Shown: positions 1 to 8,631 of the stretch, piece by piece
Position numbering within the stretch: the stretch's first letter is position 1
Layout: every line of letters begins with the position of its first letter
Source of the DNA: Pseudomonadota bacterium
GTDB taxonomy: Bacteria > Pseudomonadota > Alphaproteobacteria > Rhizobiales > Devosiaceae
Length of the DNA: 9,459 bases
Direction: 5' to 3'
Assembly (NCBI GenBank): GCA_023428425.1
Contig: JAEYYP010000112.1
Location: 1 to 9,459 of the forward strand
Program-made: the position numbers and the translations under genes
Notes under the pieces: generated by a model
Databases searched by the model: none
The model's input: the letters and a program-made list of their open reading frames with translations, nothing else
Told to the model about the DNA's origin: nothing

Positions 1-1788
<1,788 letters not shown>

Positions 1789-1806
1789 CAACCTGTGTCC
1801 TGAGGT

Positions 1807-1822
1807 CCGGCGGAGGCGCCGG
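1807..1822 (-). other. Small GC hairpin in the ftsH leader
   Basis: Perfect inverted repeat CCGGCG-(4 nt)-CGCCGG, 18 nt upstream of the ftsH ATG and just downstream of the promoter candidate at 1832-1863. It would therefore sit at the 5' end of an ftsH transcript. No T-tract follows, so it is not an intrinsic terminator, and it does not pair with the AGGA element near the start codon. A role in mRNA stability is possible, but a 6-bp GC stem can arise by chance in DNA this GC-rich. Confidence 0.3.
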
Positions 1823-1831
1823 GAATTAGGG

Positions 1832-1863
1832 CGAATGTAGGCCTCGGTCCGGGGCCTTACAAG
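1832..1863 (-). promoter_or_regulatory. Candidate RpoH (heat-shock) promoter for ftsH
   Basis: On the minus strand CTTG (1863-1860) is followed by 18 nt and then CCTACATTCG (1841-1832). The alphaproteobacterial heat-shock consensus, as I recall it, is CTTG-N17/18-CYTATnTnnG, so the match has one mismatch. The same bases also read as a weak housekeeping promoter, TTGTAA-N17-TACATT (4/6 and 4/6). It lies 44 nt upstream of the ftsH ATG in the only sizeable gap before that gene. ftsH is a known RpoH-regulated gene in E. coli, which fits. No transcript start is known from the sequence alone. Confidence 0.45.
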
Positions 1864-1908
1864 GGCGGCACTGTACGCTAGTGGTGCGGCGATATGGCCG
1901 GATTCTGA

Positions 1909-2918
<1,010 letters not shown>

Positions 2919-2934
<16 letters not shown>

Positions 2935-3932
2935 TGCGCCTTCTGCGCTTCGAGCTCCAGCCGCTCCTTGAACCGTGGGGCGACGTTGGGATATCGCTCG
3001 CGCAGCTTGGCGAAGTTTTCGCAGGCAAGTTCCGCCTGCCCCAGCCCACTCAGCGCCACGCCGAGCCGCAGCATGATGTCGGGTGCGCGGTTGGACTGAC
3101 TGTAGTCGATATAGCCCTGCGCCAGCACCTGCGAGGCCTGCTGGTAGTCCTGCTGCTGGATCAGTGCCTCGCCCAGATAGTTCACGGCATCCGGCGCGGC
3201 CGGATCATCTCGGTAGTACTCGAGGAACTGCGACAGCTGGTCGCTCGCGAAAGCGTAGTCGCCCCGGGTCATGGCATCACGCCCCGCCTCGAACTGCGCC
3301 TTGGCGTCTCCGCTCGACAGGGCCTCCTCCCCGCCGAGGCTGAGATCGAGCGGCCGGCTCAGCAGGGCATCGTCCGTCCCCTCGAGCGTGCCGAGCTGGT
3401 CAGAACCGCCGTTCAGCAGCGGATCGAGCGAATCGTCGAGCCCGTGCATCGGCAGGTCCTCGCCCGGCAGGTCCGGGGCCTCGATGTCGTCGCCGGGCGT
3501 GGCCGGCAGGCGATCGGTGGGCACATCGAGGGCGACGTCGGCGTTCGGGTCCTGCGGCAGTGCATCGGACGGCATCACGCCGTCAGTTGGCACTGCCGCC
3601 TGGGGTTTTCCCACGGGGGTACCCCCTTCGAGCTGCTGGAAGCGGAATTCGTTGTCTTCCTGCACCTTGAGGATCTGCTGCAGCTGGAACTCCAGACCCT
3701 CGATGCGGCCGGTCAGCTGGCGCAGCTGTTCCTCGAGGTCCTGGATGCGGACGAGCAGTTCGGCCGTGTTCTGGCTGTTCTGCGCCACATGGATGCGCCC
3801 ATCGGCGACGGCCGGCGCCTGCGGGCCGAAGAACGAGTTGGCGGCCAGCGCCGGCACGGCGATGCCGGTCATCAGCACAGCGATCAGGATCGCGGGCCGC
3901 AGCCTGACGCGAAGGGGATTGTGGGGCACCAT
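2919..3932 (-). CDS. cpoB: Cell division coordinator CpoB (YbgF), Tol-Pal associated periplasmic TPR protein
   Basis: Periplasmic protein that, in E. coli, binds TolA and PBP1B/LpoB and coordinates outer-membrane constriction with septal peptidoglycan synthesis. The 337-residue product has a Sec-type signal peptide (basic start, hydrophobic core about 13-28, cleavage likely after PALA at 27-30). A heptad-rich coiled coil at about 55-101 is the trimerisation region of the family. An acidic, proline-rich linker follows (about 102-205), then TPR repeats from about 210 to the end. The frame is open further to an ATG at 3971, but that codon has no ribosome site and would put a charged 13-residue extension before the signal peptide. 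The ATG at 3932 has TGGAG 5 nt upstream. The linker is long compared with E. coli CpoB (about 260 residues). The gene follows pal but is separated from it by an intrinsic terminator, and its stop overlaps tilS. Confidence 0.92.
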
Positions 3933-3937
3933 CGAGG

Positions 3938-3942
3938 CTCCA
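3938..3942 (-). promoter_or_regulatory. Ribosome binding site deciding the cpoB start
   Basis: TGGAG with a 5-nt spacer to the ATG at 3932. The alternative in-frame ATG at 3971 is preceded only by C/G-rich sequence with no purine-rich element, so the shorter start, which places the signal peptide at the N-terminus, is preferred. Confidence 0.65.
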
Positions 3943-3960
3943 TCGGGGTCCGAATGTGTG

Positions 3961-3977
3961 CGGCGCATCATGCGCCG
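3961..3977 (-). other. Stem-loop in the cpoB leader
   Basis: Perfect 7-bp inverted repeat CGGCGCA-(3 nt)-TGCGCCG located 28 nt upstream of the preferred cpoB start. No T-tract follows on either strand, so it is not a terminator. It covers the rejected upstream ATG at 3971, which would further weaken initiation there. Function unknown; it could be an mRNA-stabilising 5' hairpin. Confidence 0.35.
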
Positions 3978-4005
3978 GCGGGGGCGAGTTAGCAGAGGAT
4001 TTCGA

Positions 4006-4050
4006 CAAAAAGAAAGCGCCGGGGCCCCAAATACGCGGGTACCCGGCGCT
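4006..4050 (-). terminator. Intrinsic terminator downstream of pal
   Basis: On the minus strand the arms AGCGCCGGG (4050-4042) and CCCGGCGCT (4023-4015) form a perfect 9-bp GC-rich stem. The 18-nt apical part can add a further CCC/GGG pairing. The second arm runs straight into a T-rich tract, TTTCTTTTTG (about 4014-4005). This is a textbook Rho-independent terminator, about 85 nt after the pal stop and about 75 nt before the cpoB start. It should end or attenuate transcripts of the tol-pal unit and implies a separate promoter, or read-through, for cpoB-tilS. Confidence 0.82.
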
Positions 4051-4135
4051 CTTGCCTCCAGTCGAACCAGCCTCGGGGATTACGCACGGGTGCGCCGCTG
4101 AAATGAGCCGCGCCCCGCCCCGAAGCCCGCTCGGC

Positions 4136-4624
4136 CTATTGTACGACCGTCACAGCACGGCGGTTTTGTGACCAGCAGGAGATATCGTTGCAGATGGCCA
4201 CAGGACGTTCCTTGCCGAACGACTTCGACGTGATGCGGCCCTGGTTCACGCCGCGGCTGACGAGGTAGTTGACCACCACGGCGGCGCGGCGGGCGCCCAG
4301 CGCGATGTTGTACTCGCGGGTGCCGCGCTCGTCGGCATGGCCTTCGAGCAGGATGCGGTACTGGTTGTACTTGTTGAGCCAGGCGGCCTGCTTGTCGAGA
4401 GTCGCCATGGCGGTCGGGGTGAGGTTCGAGCTGTCCGTCTCGAAGAACACGCGGTCGCCGACCGACACCAGGAATTCCTGCTGGCTGCCCGGGGCACCAC
4501 CGCCCGGCGTATTGCCGACGCCGACGCCGCCGGCGCCATTGCGCGCACACGCGGCCACCGCCACGACGAGAACCACCAGTGCGGCGGCACGCAGCACGGC
4601 GAAAATGGGCGTTACAGAACGCAT
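4136..4624 (-). CDS. pal: Peptidoglycan-associated lipoprotein Pal
   Basis: Outer-membrane lipoprotein that binds peptidoglycan non-covalently and TolB, tethering the outer membrane to the wall and following the division site. The 162-residue product has a lipoprotein signal peptide ending in VAAC (Cys26 is the lipidation site), a Gly/Pro-rich tether (about 27-47) and an OmpA-like domain (about 48-162). Within the domain are GHADERGTREYN at 95-106 and NRRAV at 154-158, the conserved diaminopimelate-binding elements. Two further cysteines (145 and 150), seen in many alphaproteobacterial Pal proteins, may form a disulfide. The frame stays open up to an ATG at 4780, but the start at 4624 is chosen because AGGAGA lies 8 nt upstream and the signal peptide begins there. 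The 186-nt gap to tolB is unusually long for this pair; I found no convincing promoter in it. Confidence 0.97.
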   Translation of the reverse strand: MRSVTPIFAVLRAAALVVLVVAVAACARNGAGGVGVGNTPGGGAPGSQQEFLVSVGDRVFFETDSSNLTPTAMATLDKQAAWLNKYNQYRILLEGHADERGTREYNIALGARRAAVVVNYLVSRGVNQGRITSKSFGKERPVAICNDISCWSQNRRAVTVVQ

Positions 4625-4632
4625 CCGGACAG

Positions 4633-4638
4633 TCTCCT
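4633..4638 (-). promoter_or_regulatory. Ribosome binding site deciding the pal start
   Basis: AGGAGA with an 8-nt spacer to the ATG at 4624, immediately before the lipoprotein signal peptide. It rules against the 52-codon longer reading from 4780, whose extra residues show no signal-peptide character and run through the intergenic region. Confidence 0.75.
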
Positions 4639-4810
4639 GAAGGCTAAGATTTGCTGGTGGTTTTTTACCGCTCTTAATCTTAAGGGCGGGTTGTCCAGCA
4701 GGGTTAATTGTTCGCCAATCGGGCGCGAATATGGCCGAAATCCGGGCTTTTCCGTGATGTTGCGCGTTTGCAATGGTCACGAGAATTGACGAGCGTTAAC
4801 CAGACGCGCC

Positions 4811-6115
4811 CTACCCCCTCAGCGGCGACCAGCTCGGGTCCGACGCGAAGCTCTCGGTCTTCAGGTTCTGCTCGTTGCGGCCCCAGATGTCCACCGACCA
4901 CAGGCTCGGCCCGGCATCGCCGCCCGGATCGCGGAAGAACATGATGACGCGGCTGTTCGGCGCCCAGGTGGGTCCCTCCTGCACCGCGTTCGACGATGAC
5001 AGGATGCGCTCGCCCGAGCCATCGGTCCGCATGATCCCTATGTGGAACTGCCCACCGGACTGGCGCGTGTAGGCGATCAGTTGGCCATCGGGCGAGAACA
5101 CCGGCGTCGAATAGGTCCCCTCGCCATAGGAGATGCGCTGCGCCCCGCCGCCGCCGGCGCCCATGATGTAGAGCTGCGGGCTGCCGCCGCGATCGCTCTC
5201 GAACACGATGCGGCTGCCATCGGGCGAAAAGCTCGGCGACGTGTCGATCGCCGCGCCGCTCGTGAGCTGGGTCGGGTTGCCGCTCAGCGACGCCGAGTAG
5301 ATATTGGTGGTGCCGCCGTTCGAGACCGAGAACACCACCGTGTTGCCGTCCGGCGAGAAGTTGGGCGCAAACGACATCGGCGCGCCCTGGATCAGCTTCT
5401 TGGCGCCGCCGCCGAGGCCGGCATAGTAGACCTGCGGATTGCCGTCCTCGTACGAAGTGTAGGCGATGGTGTCGCCGCGCGGCCCGATCTTGGGACCGAA
5501 AGTCAGCGCCTTGCCCGAGCTCAGGTACTGCACGTTGGCGCCGTCCTGGTCCATGATCGCGAGCTTCTTGACCCGGTTGGCCTTGGGCCCCGACTCCGCG
5601 ACGAAGAGCACTCGTGTATCGAAATAGCCGGTGCCGCCCGACAGCGACGCGTAGATGGCGTCGGATACGATGTGGGCGATGCGGCGGTAGTTCTGGGCAT
5701 CGGTCTGGTACGACTTGCCCACCACCTGCTGCGCCGCCTGCGTGTCCCACACCCGCACCTGGGAGTTGACCTGCCCGCCCCGCTCCACCGAGCCCATCAC
5801 CAGAGCATCGACGCTGGCGGCGCGCCACGATGCGAAGTCGGGCTGGTTCTGGACGTCGCCCACCCGGATCGGCAGCGACGCCGGATCGAGCGGTACGAAG
5901 AGGCCGGAGCGCTTCAGGTTGTTTCGCACGATCTGCGCGATCTCCGCTCCGAAGGCCGGATCGGAGGAAGCGAAGTCGGGAATGGCGATCGGCAGCGGCG
6001 TGAAGTCGCCGCCGGTGACGACGATCTCGACCAGGGCCTGCGATGGAGTGGCAAGCGCCAGCGCACCGCCGGCGAGCCCGAGCTTCAGCGCGTTGCGCCG
6101 GGTGAACAGGGTCAT
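4811..6115 (-). CDS. tolB: Tol-Pal system periplasmic beta-propeller protein TolB
   Basis: Periplasmic partner that binds Pal and is released from it by TolA pulling, powering Pal redistribution at the septum. The 434-residue product matches the family length (about 430). A signal peptide with a twin-arginine pair (TRRNALK at residues 5-11) spans about 1-27. An N-terminal alpha/beta domain (about 29-160) contains LPIAIPDF at 41-48. A six-bladed propeller follows from about 165 to the end, with repeated FSPDG blade motifs (for example NFSPDGNTVVFS, SFSPDGSRIVFESDRGG and VFSPDGQLIAYTRQ). The frame continues upstream to a GTG at 6130, but the ATG at 6115 has GTGGAG 7 nt before it and is preferred. 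The gene lies 31 nt after the tolA stop, so it is probably cotranscribed with tolQRA. An RR-type signal is unlike the Sec signal of E. coli TolB. Confidence 0.97.
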   Translation of the reverse strand: MTLFTRRNALKLGLAGGALALATPSQALVEIVVTGGDFTPLPIAIPDFASSDPAFGAEIAQIVRNNLKRSGLFVPLDPASLPIRVGDVQNQPDFASWRAASVDALVMGSVERGGQVNSQVRVWDTQAAQQVVGKSYQTDAQNYRRIAHIVSDAIYASLSGGTGYFDTRVLFVAESGPKANRVKKLAIMDQDGANVQYLSSGKALTFGPKIGPRGDTIAYTSYEDGNPQVYYAGLGGGAKKLIQGAPMSFAPNFSPDGNTVVFSVSNGGTTNIYSASLSGNPTQLTSGAAIDTSPSFSPDGSRIVFESDRGGSPQLYIMGAGGGGAQRISYGEGTYSTPVFSPDGQLIAYTRQSGGQFHIGIMRTDGSGERILSSSNAVQEGPTWAPNSRVIMFFRDPGGDAGPSLWSVDIWGRNEQNLKTESFASDPSWSPLRG

Positions 6116-6122
6116 GTCATGT

Positions 6123-6128
6123 CTCCAC
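6123..6128 (-). promoter_or_regulatory. Ribosome binding site deciding the tolB start
   Basis: GTGGAG with a 7-nt spacer to the ATG at 6115. The alternative GTG start at 6130 overlaps this element and has no purine-rich site of its own at a suitable distance. Confidence 0.65.
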
Positions 6129-6146
6129 ACTGGATATCGTCGGGCA

Positions 6147-7280
6147 TCAGAAATCCCTTGCCCGGAATGTTGCTTTCACGTCCTGCCCGGCCACGACCGC
6201 ATAGGGGCCGCAGCGCATGACAGCACGGGTAACCGCGCGCGCATAGGCATCGGCGACGGTGTCGCCGGTGAGGCTGACCACCTGCGGCTGCGCCACCAGC
6301 GAGCCGTCGCCAGCGACGCTGAACAGCAGTTGCGCCTCCGATCCGGCCTCCGACGCACCGGGAGGCACCGCGATGCAGCCGCGAATCTGCGACACGAGGC
6401 CATCGATCTGCGACTGGCTCAGCGTCGCCGAACGACCATCCTGCCGGCCGAGCGTCTGCTCGCCGCCTTCGCCGGTTGTCGCGCCGCGCGATTCCTCGTT
6501 GTTGATGATGCTGGCGAGCTCGTCGGCTTCCTTGGCCTGCTCCGCCCGGGCCTGCTCGATCCGCCGCTGCTCGTCCGCCTTCTTCTTGTCGGCGGCCTTC
6601 TTGGCGTCGTCGGCCTTCTTTTTCTCTTCCTCGGCCTTTTTCTTGGCGTCGGCAGCGGCCTTGGCGTCATCGGCAGCCTTCTGCCTTGCCGCCTCCTGCT
6701 GCTTCTTGAAGTCGGCGCGCTTGTCGGCCAGCGCCGCTGTCTTCATGATCGGACGCGGAGCCGCATCGGCCGGATCTGGCGCGGGTGTATCGACGGCGAG
6801 AGGCGGTGTTTCCACCGCCGGGGGCTCGGGCTCCACGACCGGCTCGGGCTCGGGTTCTGGCTCTGGCGCGGGCGGAGGCGGCTCGACGGGACGCTCGACC
6901 GGGACCGGCGCAGCCTCCTCGACGGGCTCCGGCTCGGGCTCGGGCTCGGTCGCCTCCGGAGCGGGCGCGGTCTGCACCGTGGGCGCCGGTGTGGGGTCGG
7001 GCGTATCCTCGGGCGTCGGCTGGTCTTCTTCCGTGTTCCCCGTCGGCTGCGCGATCTCGGCCGGCGCCTCGGCATTGACGGCCGACGGCGTCTCCGTCTC
7101 GACGATCGTGCTGTCGAGCGAACCCACGCGGATGTTCGAGAAATCCGAGATCGGCACCAGGTCCACCGCTATCGACTCCACCGGCGTCGCCTCTATGGGC
7201 TGGCCGAAGCCGAGCCCCAGGACCGCGATCGCGATCAGGCCGGCATGCAGTGCGGTCGATACGGTGAGACCGGCGCGCAT
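6147..7280 (-). CDS. tolA: Cell envelope integrity protein TolA
   Basis: Inner-membrane-anchored arm that spans the periplasm and transmits TolQR motor force to TolB-Pal. The 377-residue product has a short cytoplasmic start and one transmembrane helix (about 8-27) containing S8-xxx-H12, the SxxxH motif needed for contact with TolQR. A Pro/Glu-rich rod follows (about 88-176, with PEPEPEPE tracts), then an Ala/Lys/Asp/Glu-rich helical segment (about 183-256), a flexible linker, and the globular TolA/TonB C-terminal domain (about 284-377). Cys302 and Cys357 are placed so that they could form the domain disulfide seen in TolA. The start at 7280 is 5 nt after the tolR stop and lacks a clear ribosome site, so it is probably translated by coupling. 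Overall similarity to E. coli TolA is likely low, so the call rests on architecture, motif and position. The proline-rich rod resembles that of TonB, but the tolQR context and SxxxH favour TolA. Confidence 0.94.
   Translation of the reverse strand: MRAGLTVSTALHAGLIAIAVLGLGFGQPIEATPVESIAVDLVPISDFSNIRVGSLDSTIVETETPSAVNAEAPAEIAQPTGNTEEDQPTPEDTPDPTPAPTVQTAPAPEATEPEPEPEPVEEAAPVPVERPVEPPPPAPEPEPEPEPVVEPEPPAVETPPLAVDTPAPDPADAAPRPIMKTAALADKRADFKKQQEAARQKAADDAKAAADAKKKAEEEKKKADDAKKAADKKKADEQRRIEQARAEQAKEADELASIINNEESRGATTGEGGEQTLGRQDGRSATLSQSQIDGLVSQIRGCIAVPPGASEAGSEAQLLFSVAGDGSLVAQPQVVSLTGDTVADAYARAVTRAVMRCGPYAVVAGQDVKATFRARDF
6807..6947 (-). repeat. Low-complexity Pro/Glu-coding repeat inside tolA
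   Basis: The DNA contains imperfect tandem copies of the hexamer GGCTCG on the plus strand (clusters near 6838-6868 and 6925-6951). On the coding strand this gives alternating Pro-Glu residues (about 112-158 of TolA). It forms a stiff extended rod in the periplasm. Such tracts can change length by slippage, so copy number may vary between strains. Confidence 0.8.
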
Positions 7281-7285
7281 CTGGG

Positions 7286-7750
7286 TTACGGCGCCGGCGC
7301 CTGCTGCGCCTGTTCGGTGATGAGGCCGATCTTGGCGTAACCCGCGCCCGACAACGCACCCATCACCTGCATGACGGAGCCGTAGTTCGCAGCGAGGTCA
7401 CCGCGCACGTTCACGCGCGTCACCTCGGCGTCGACGCCCTGGTCGGCAAGCTTCTGAGGCAGGTCGGCAAGTAGCACCGGCTCCTCGCCGAGGAAGATGG
7501 CGCCTTCGTTGGTCACCGAGATGATCACCGGCTTCTGGTCGGTGTTCATCGGCCTGGCCGCGGTCTGCGGCAGGTCGATCGGCACGCCGACCGTCATCAG
7601 CGGCGCCGCCACCATGAAGATGATGAGCAGCACCAGCATCACGTCGACCATCGGCGTGACGTTGATCTCGCTCATCAGCGCACCGCCGCCCCGACGCCGG
7701 CCGCGCCGCCGACCGCCGCCTGCGCCACCCTTTGCAACCGACATTGCCAT
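7286..7750 (-). CDS. tolR: Tol-Pal motor subunit TolR (ExbD/TolR family)
   Basis: Stator-motor subunit that, with TolQ, converts the proton gradient into movement of TolA. The 154-residue product has a cytoplasmic N-terminus, one transmembrane helix (about 36-56, PMVDVMLVLLIIFMV) with Asp36 at the position of E. coli TolR Asp23, the proton-carrying residue, and a periplasmic domain to the end. The cytoplasmic part carries an unusual Gly/Arg-rich run (GGGRRRGRRRGGG, residues 11-23). The start ATG shares one base with the tolQ stop (TGATG) and has no well-spaced ribosome site, pointing to translational coupling. An in-frame ATG two codons later (7744) is an equally possible start. The stop is 5 nt before tolA. 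Confidence 0.97.
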   Translation of the reverse strand: MAMSVAKGGAGGGRRRGRRRGGGALMSEINVTPMVDVMLVLLIIFMVAAPLMTVGVPIDLPQTAARPMNTDQKPVIISVTNEGAIFLGEEPVLLADLPQKLADQGVDAEVTRVNVRGDLAANYGSVMQVMGALSGAGYAKIGLITEQAQQAPAP

Positions 7751-8460
7751 CAGCGTTGACCCCGGGCTTCCAGCTGCCGCGACAGGATGGTCGAGAACTC
7801 GTCGGCAAAGCCTTCGAGCCGGCCGATCATCTTGCTCGCGTCACCGGACAGCTTGTTGTAGGCGATCACCGCCGGGATGGCCGCGACAAGGCCGATGGCC
7901 GTGGCGAACAGCGCCTCGGCGATCGGACCGGCCACAACCGAGAGGTTCGTGCTCGAGGCGGCCGAGATGGCGGTAAATGCGTTCATGATGCCCCATACCG
8001 TGCCAAAAAGGCCAATGAAGGGCGCGGCCGAACCAATCGTCGCAAGGAAGCTCAGCCGCTTCTCCAGAGACTCGCTTTCACGCGCTATGGCGACGTCCAG
8101 AACCTTCTCGAGCCGCGTCTGCACGCCGATGAATGACGAGGCGTTCTGCTCATGGCTGCGCTTCCATTCCTTCATCGCCGCGACGAAGATGTTCCCCAGC
8201 CCAGGCGATGGCCGCTCGCTCATCTGTTGGTAGAGTTCTTCCAGCGACTGCCCCGACCAGAACACGCGCTCGAAGCGGTTCATCTCGCTCTTCACCCGGC
8301 CGAACAGCAGCGACTTGTCGACGATGATGGCCCAGCACCACACCGAGGCCGCGACAAGCCCGAGCATCACTGACTTGACGACGAGGTCGGCCTGCATGAA
8401 CAGGCCCCATATCGACAGATCGGCATGTGGTGCAGCCGCTGCGGCAAGCGTTGGGTCCAT
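7750..8460 (-). CDS. tolQ: Tol-Pal motor subunit TolQ (MotA/TolQ/ExbB family)
   Basis: Inner-membrane proton-channel subunit of the Tol motor. The 236-residue product has three transmembrane helices (about 24-47, 138-162 and 177-203) with a large cytoplasmic loop between the first two. The second carries TIGSAAPFIGLFGTVWGIM with Thr154, and the third carries AEALFATAIGLVAAIPAV with Thr187; these match the conserved channel threonines of E. coli TolQ (T145 and T178). AGAAGGA at 8468-8474, 7 nt before the ATG at 8460, is the strongest ribosome site in the cluster. It is probably the first gene of its transcript, since a terminator-like hairpin and promoter-like sequence lie just upstream. It overlaps tolR by one base. 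Confidence 0.98.
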   Translation of the reverse strand: MDPTLAAAAAPHADLSIWGLFMQADLVVKSVMLGLVAASVWCWAIIVDKSLLFGRVKSEMNRFERVFWSGQSLEELYQQMSERPSPGLGNIFVAAMKEWKRSHEQNASSFIGVQTRLEKVLDVAIARESESLEKRLSFLATIGSAAPFIGLFGTVWGIMNAFTAISAASSTNLSVVAGPIAEALFATAIGLVAAIPAVIAYNKLSGDASKMIGRLEGFADEFSTILSRQLEARGQR

Positions 8461-8521
8461 GTGAGGGTCCTTCTCAGCCCGGCCCCGACGACCGAACGCG
8501 ATGGTTCAGGCGATGCGGACC

Positions 8522-8536
8522 AAATTTGTCAAATTT
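8522..8536 (-). promoter_or_regulatory. Perfect palindrome overlapping a TTGACA element upstream of tolQ
   Basis: The 15-base sequence AAATTTG-A-CAAATTT (minus strand) is a perfect 7-1-7 inverted repeat. It contains a consensus -35 hexamer, TTGACA (8532-8527), 67 nt upstream of the tolQ ATG. It is an AT-rich island in very GC-rich DNA. At 17-nt spacing the -10 position reads CTGAAC, a poor match, which is typical of promoters needing an activator or recognised loosely. The arrangement resembles an operator over a promoter. No specific regulator can be named from this sequence. Confidence 0.5.
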
Positions 8537-8563
8537 AAGAGAAAAGCCCGGATTCCCGGAGCT
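8537..8563 (-). terminator. Terminator-like hairpin between ybgC and tolQ
   Basis: On the minus strand AGC-T-CCGG, a 4-nt loop GAAT and CCGG-GCT form a 7-bp stem with one bulged T, followed directly by TTTCTCTT. This fits a moderate Rho-independent terminator for the Nudix-ybgC transcript, ending just before the tolQ promoter-like palindrome. The stem is short and bulged, so partial read-through is likely. Confidence 0.6.
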
Positions 8564-8565
8564 TT

Positions 8566-8588
8566 GGCAGTGCTCCAACTGCACTGCC
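8566..8588 (-). other. Perfect 8-bp hairpin after ybgC
   Basis: GGCAGTGC-(7 nt)-GCACTGCC, a perfect inverted repeat 44 nt past the ybgC stop and directly upstream of the terminator-like hairpin. No T-tract follows it on either strand. It may protect the 3' end of the ybgC message from exonucleases, or be a protein-binding site. Confidence 0.45.
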
Positions 8589-8597
8589 TTAGTTACG

Positions 8598-8613
8598 GTC
8601 AACGAAGCGTTAA
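8598..8613 (-). promoter_or_regulatory. CtrA-box-like sequence upstream of tolQ
   Basis: Minus strand TTAA-CGCTTCG-TTGAC. The CtrA cell-cycle regulator of Alphaproteobacteria recognises TTAA-N7-TTAAC, so the spacing is exact with one mismatch. It lies 66 nt upstream of the TTGACA element at 8527-8532. One mismatched copy is weak evidence. Confidence 0.25.
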
Positions 8614-8631
8614 GATCGTCGGCGAGGCCGA

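Noticed and set aside
3933..3971. Longer cpoB start at the ATG at 3971
   Set aside because: No ribosome site, located inside a stem-loop, and it would place charged residues in front of the signal peptide.
4055..4075. T-arm-like GGTTCGAC on the minus strand (4061-4068), suggesting a tRNA
   Set aside because: No acceptor stem, D-arm or anticodon arm can be placed around it; the nearby strong hairpin is a terminator.
4083..4094. Small inverted repeat CGCAC-GG-GTGCG between pal and its terminator
   Set aside because: A 5-bp stem with a 2-nt loop is too tight and too common in GC-rich DNA to be meaningful.
4739..4751. AATCCGGGCTTTT, shared in opposite orientation with the terminator at 8542-8554
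   Set aside because: A 13-base match is expected by chance in a window of this size. On the plus strand it would be a terminator with no gene to serve.
4625..4780. Longer pal reading from the ATG at 4780
   Set aside because: The extra 52 codons run through intergenic sequence, carry no signal features, and bypass the strong AGGAGA site before 4624.
5715..7340. Plus-strand open frame (541 codons) opposite tolB, tolA and tolR
   Set aside because: Shadow of tolA and its neighbours. The Leu/Arg/Gly repeats in it are only the complement of the Pro/Glu and Lys/Ala tracts.
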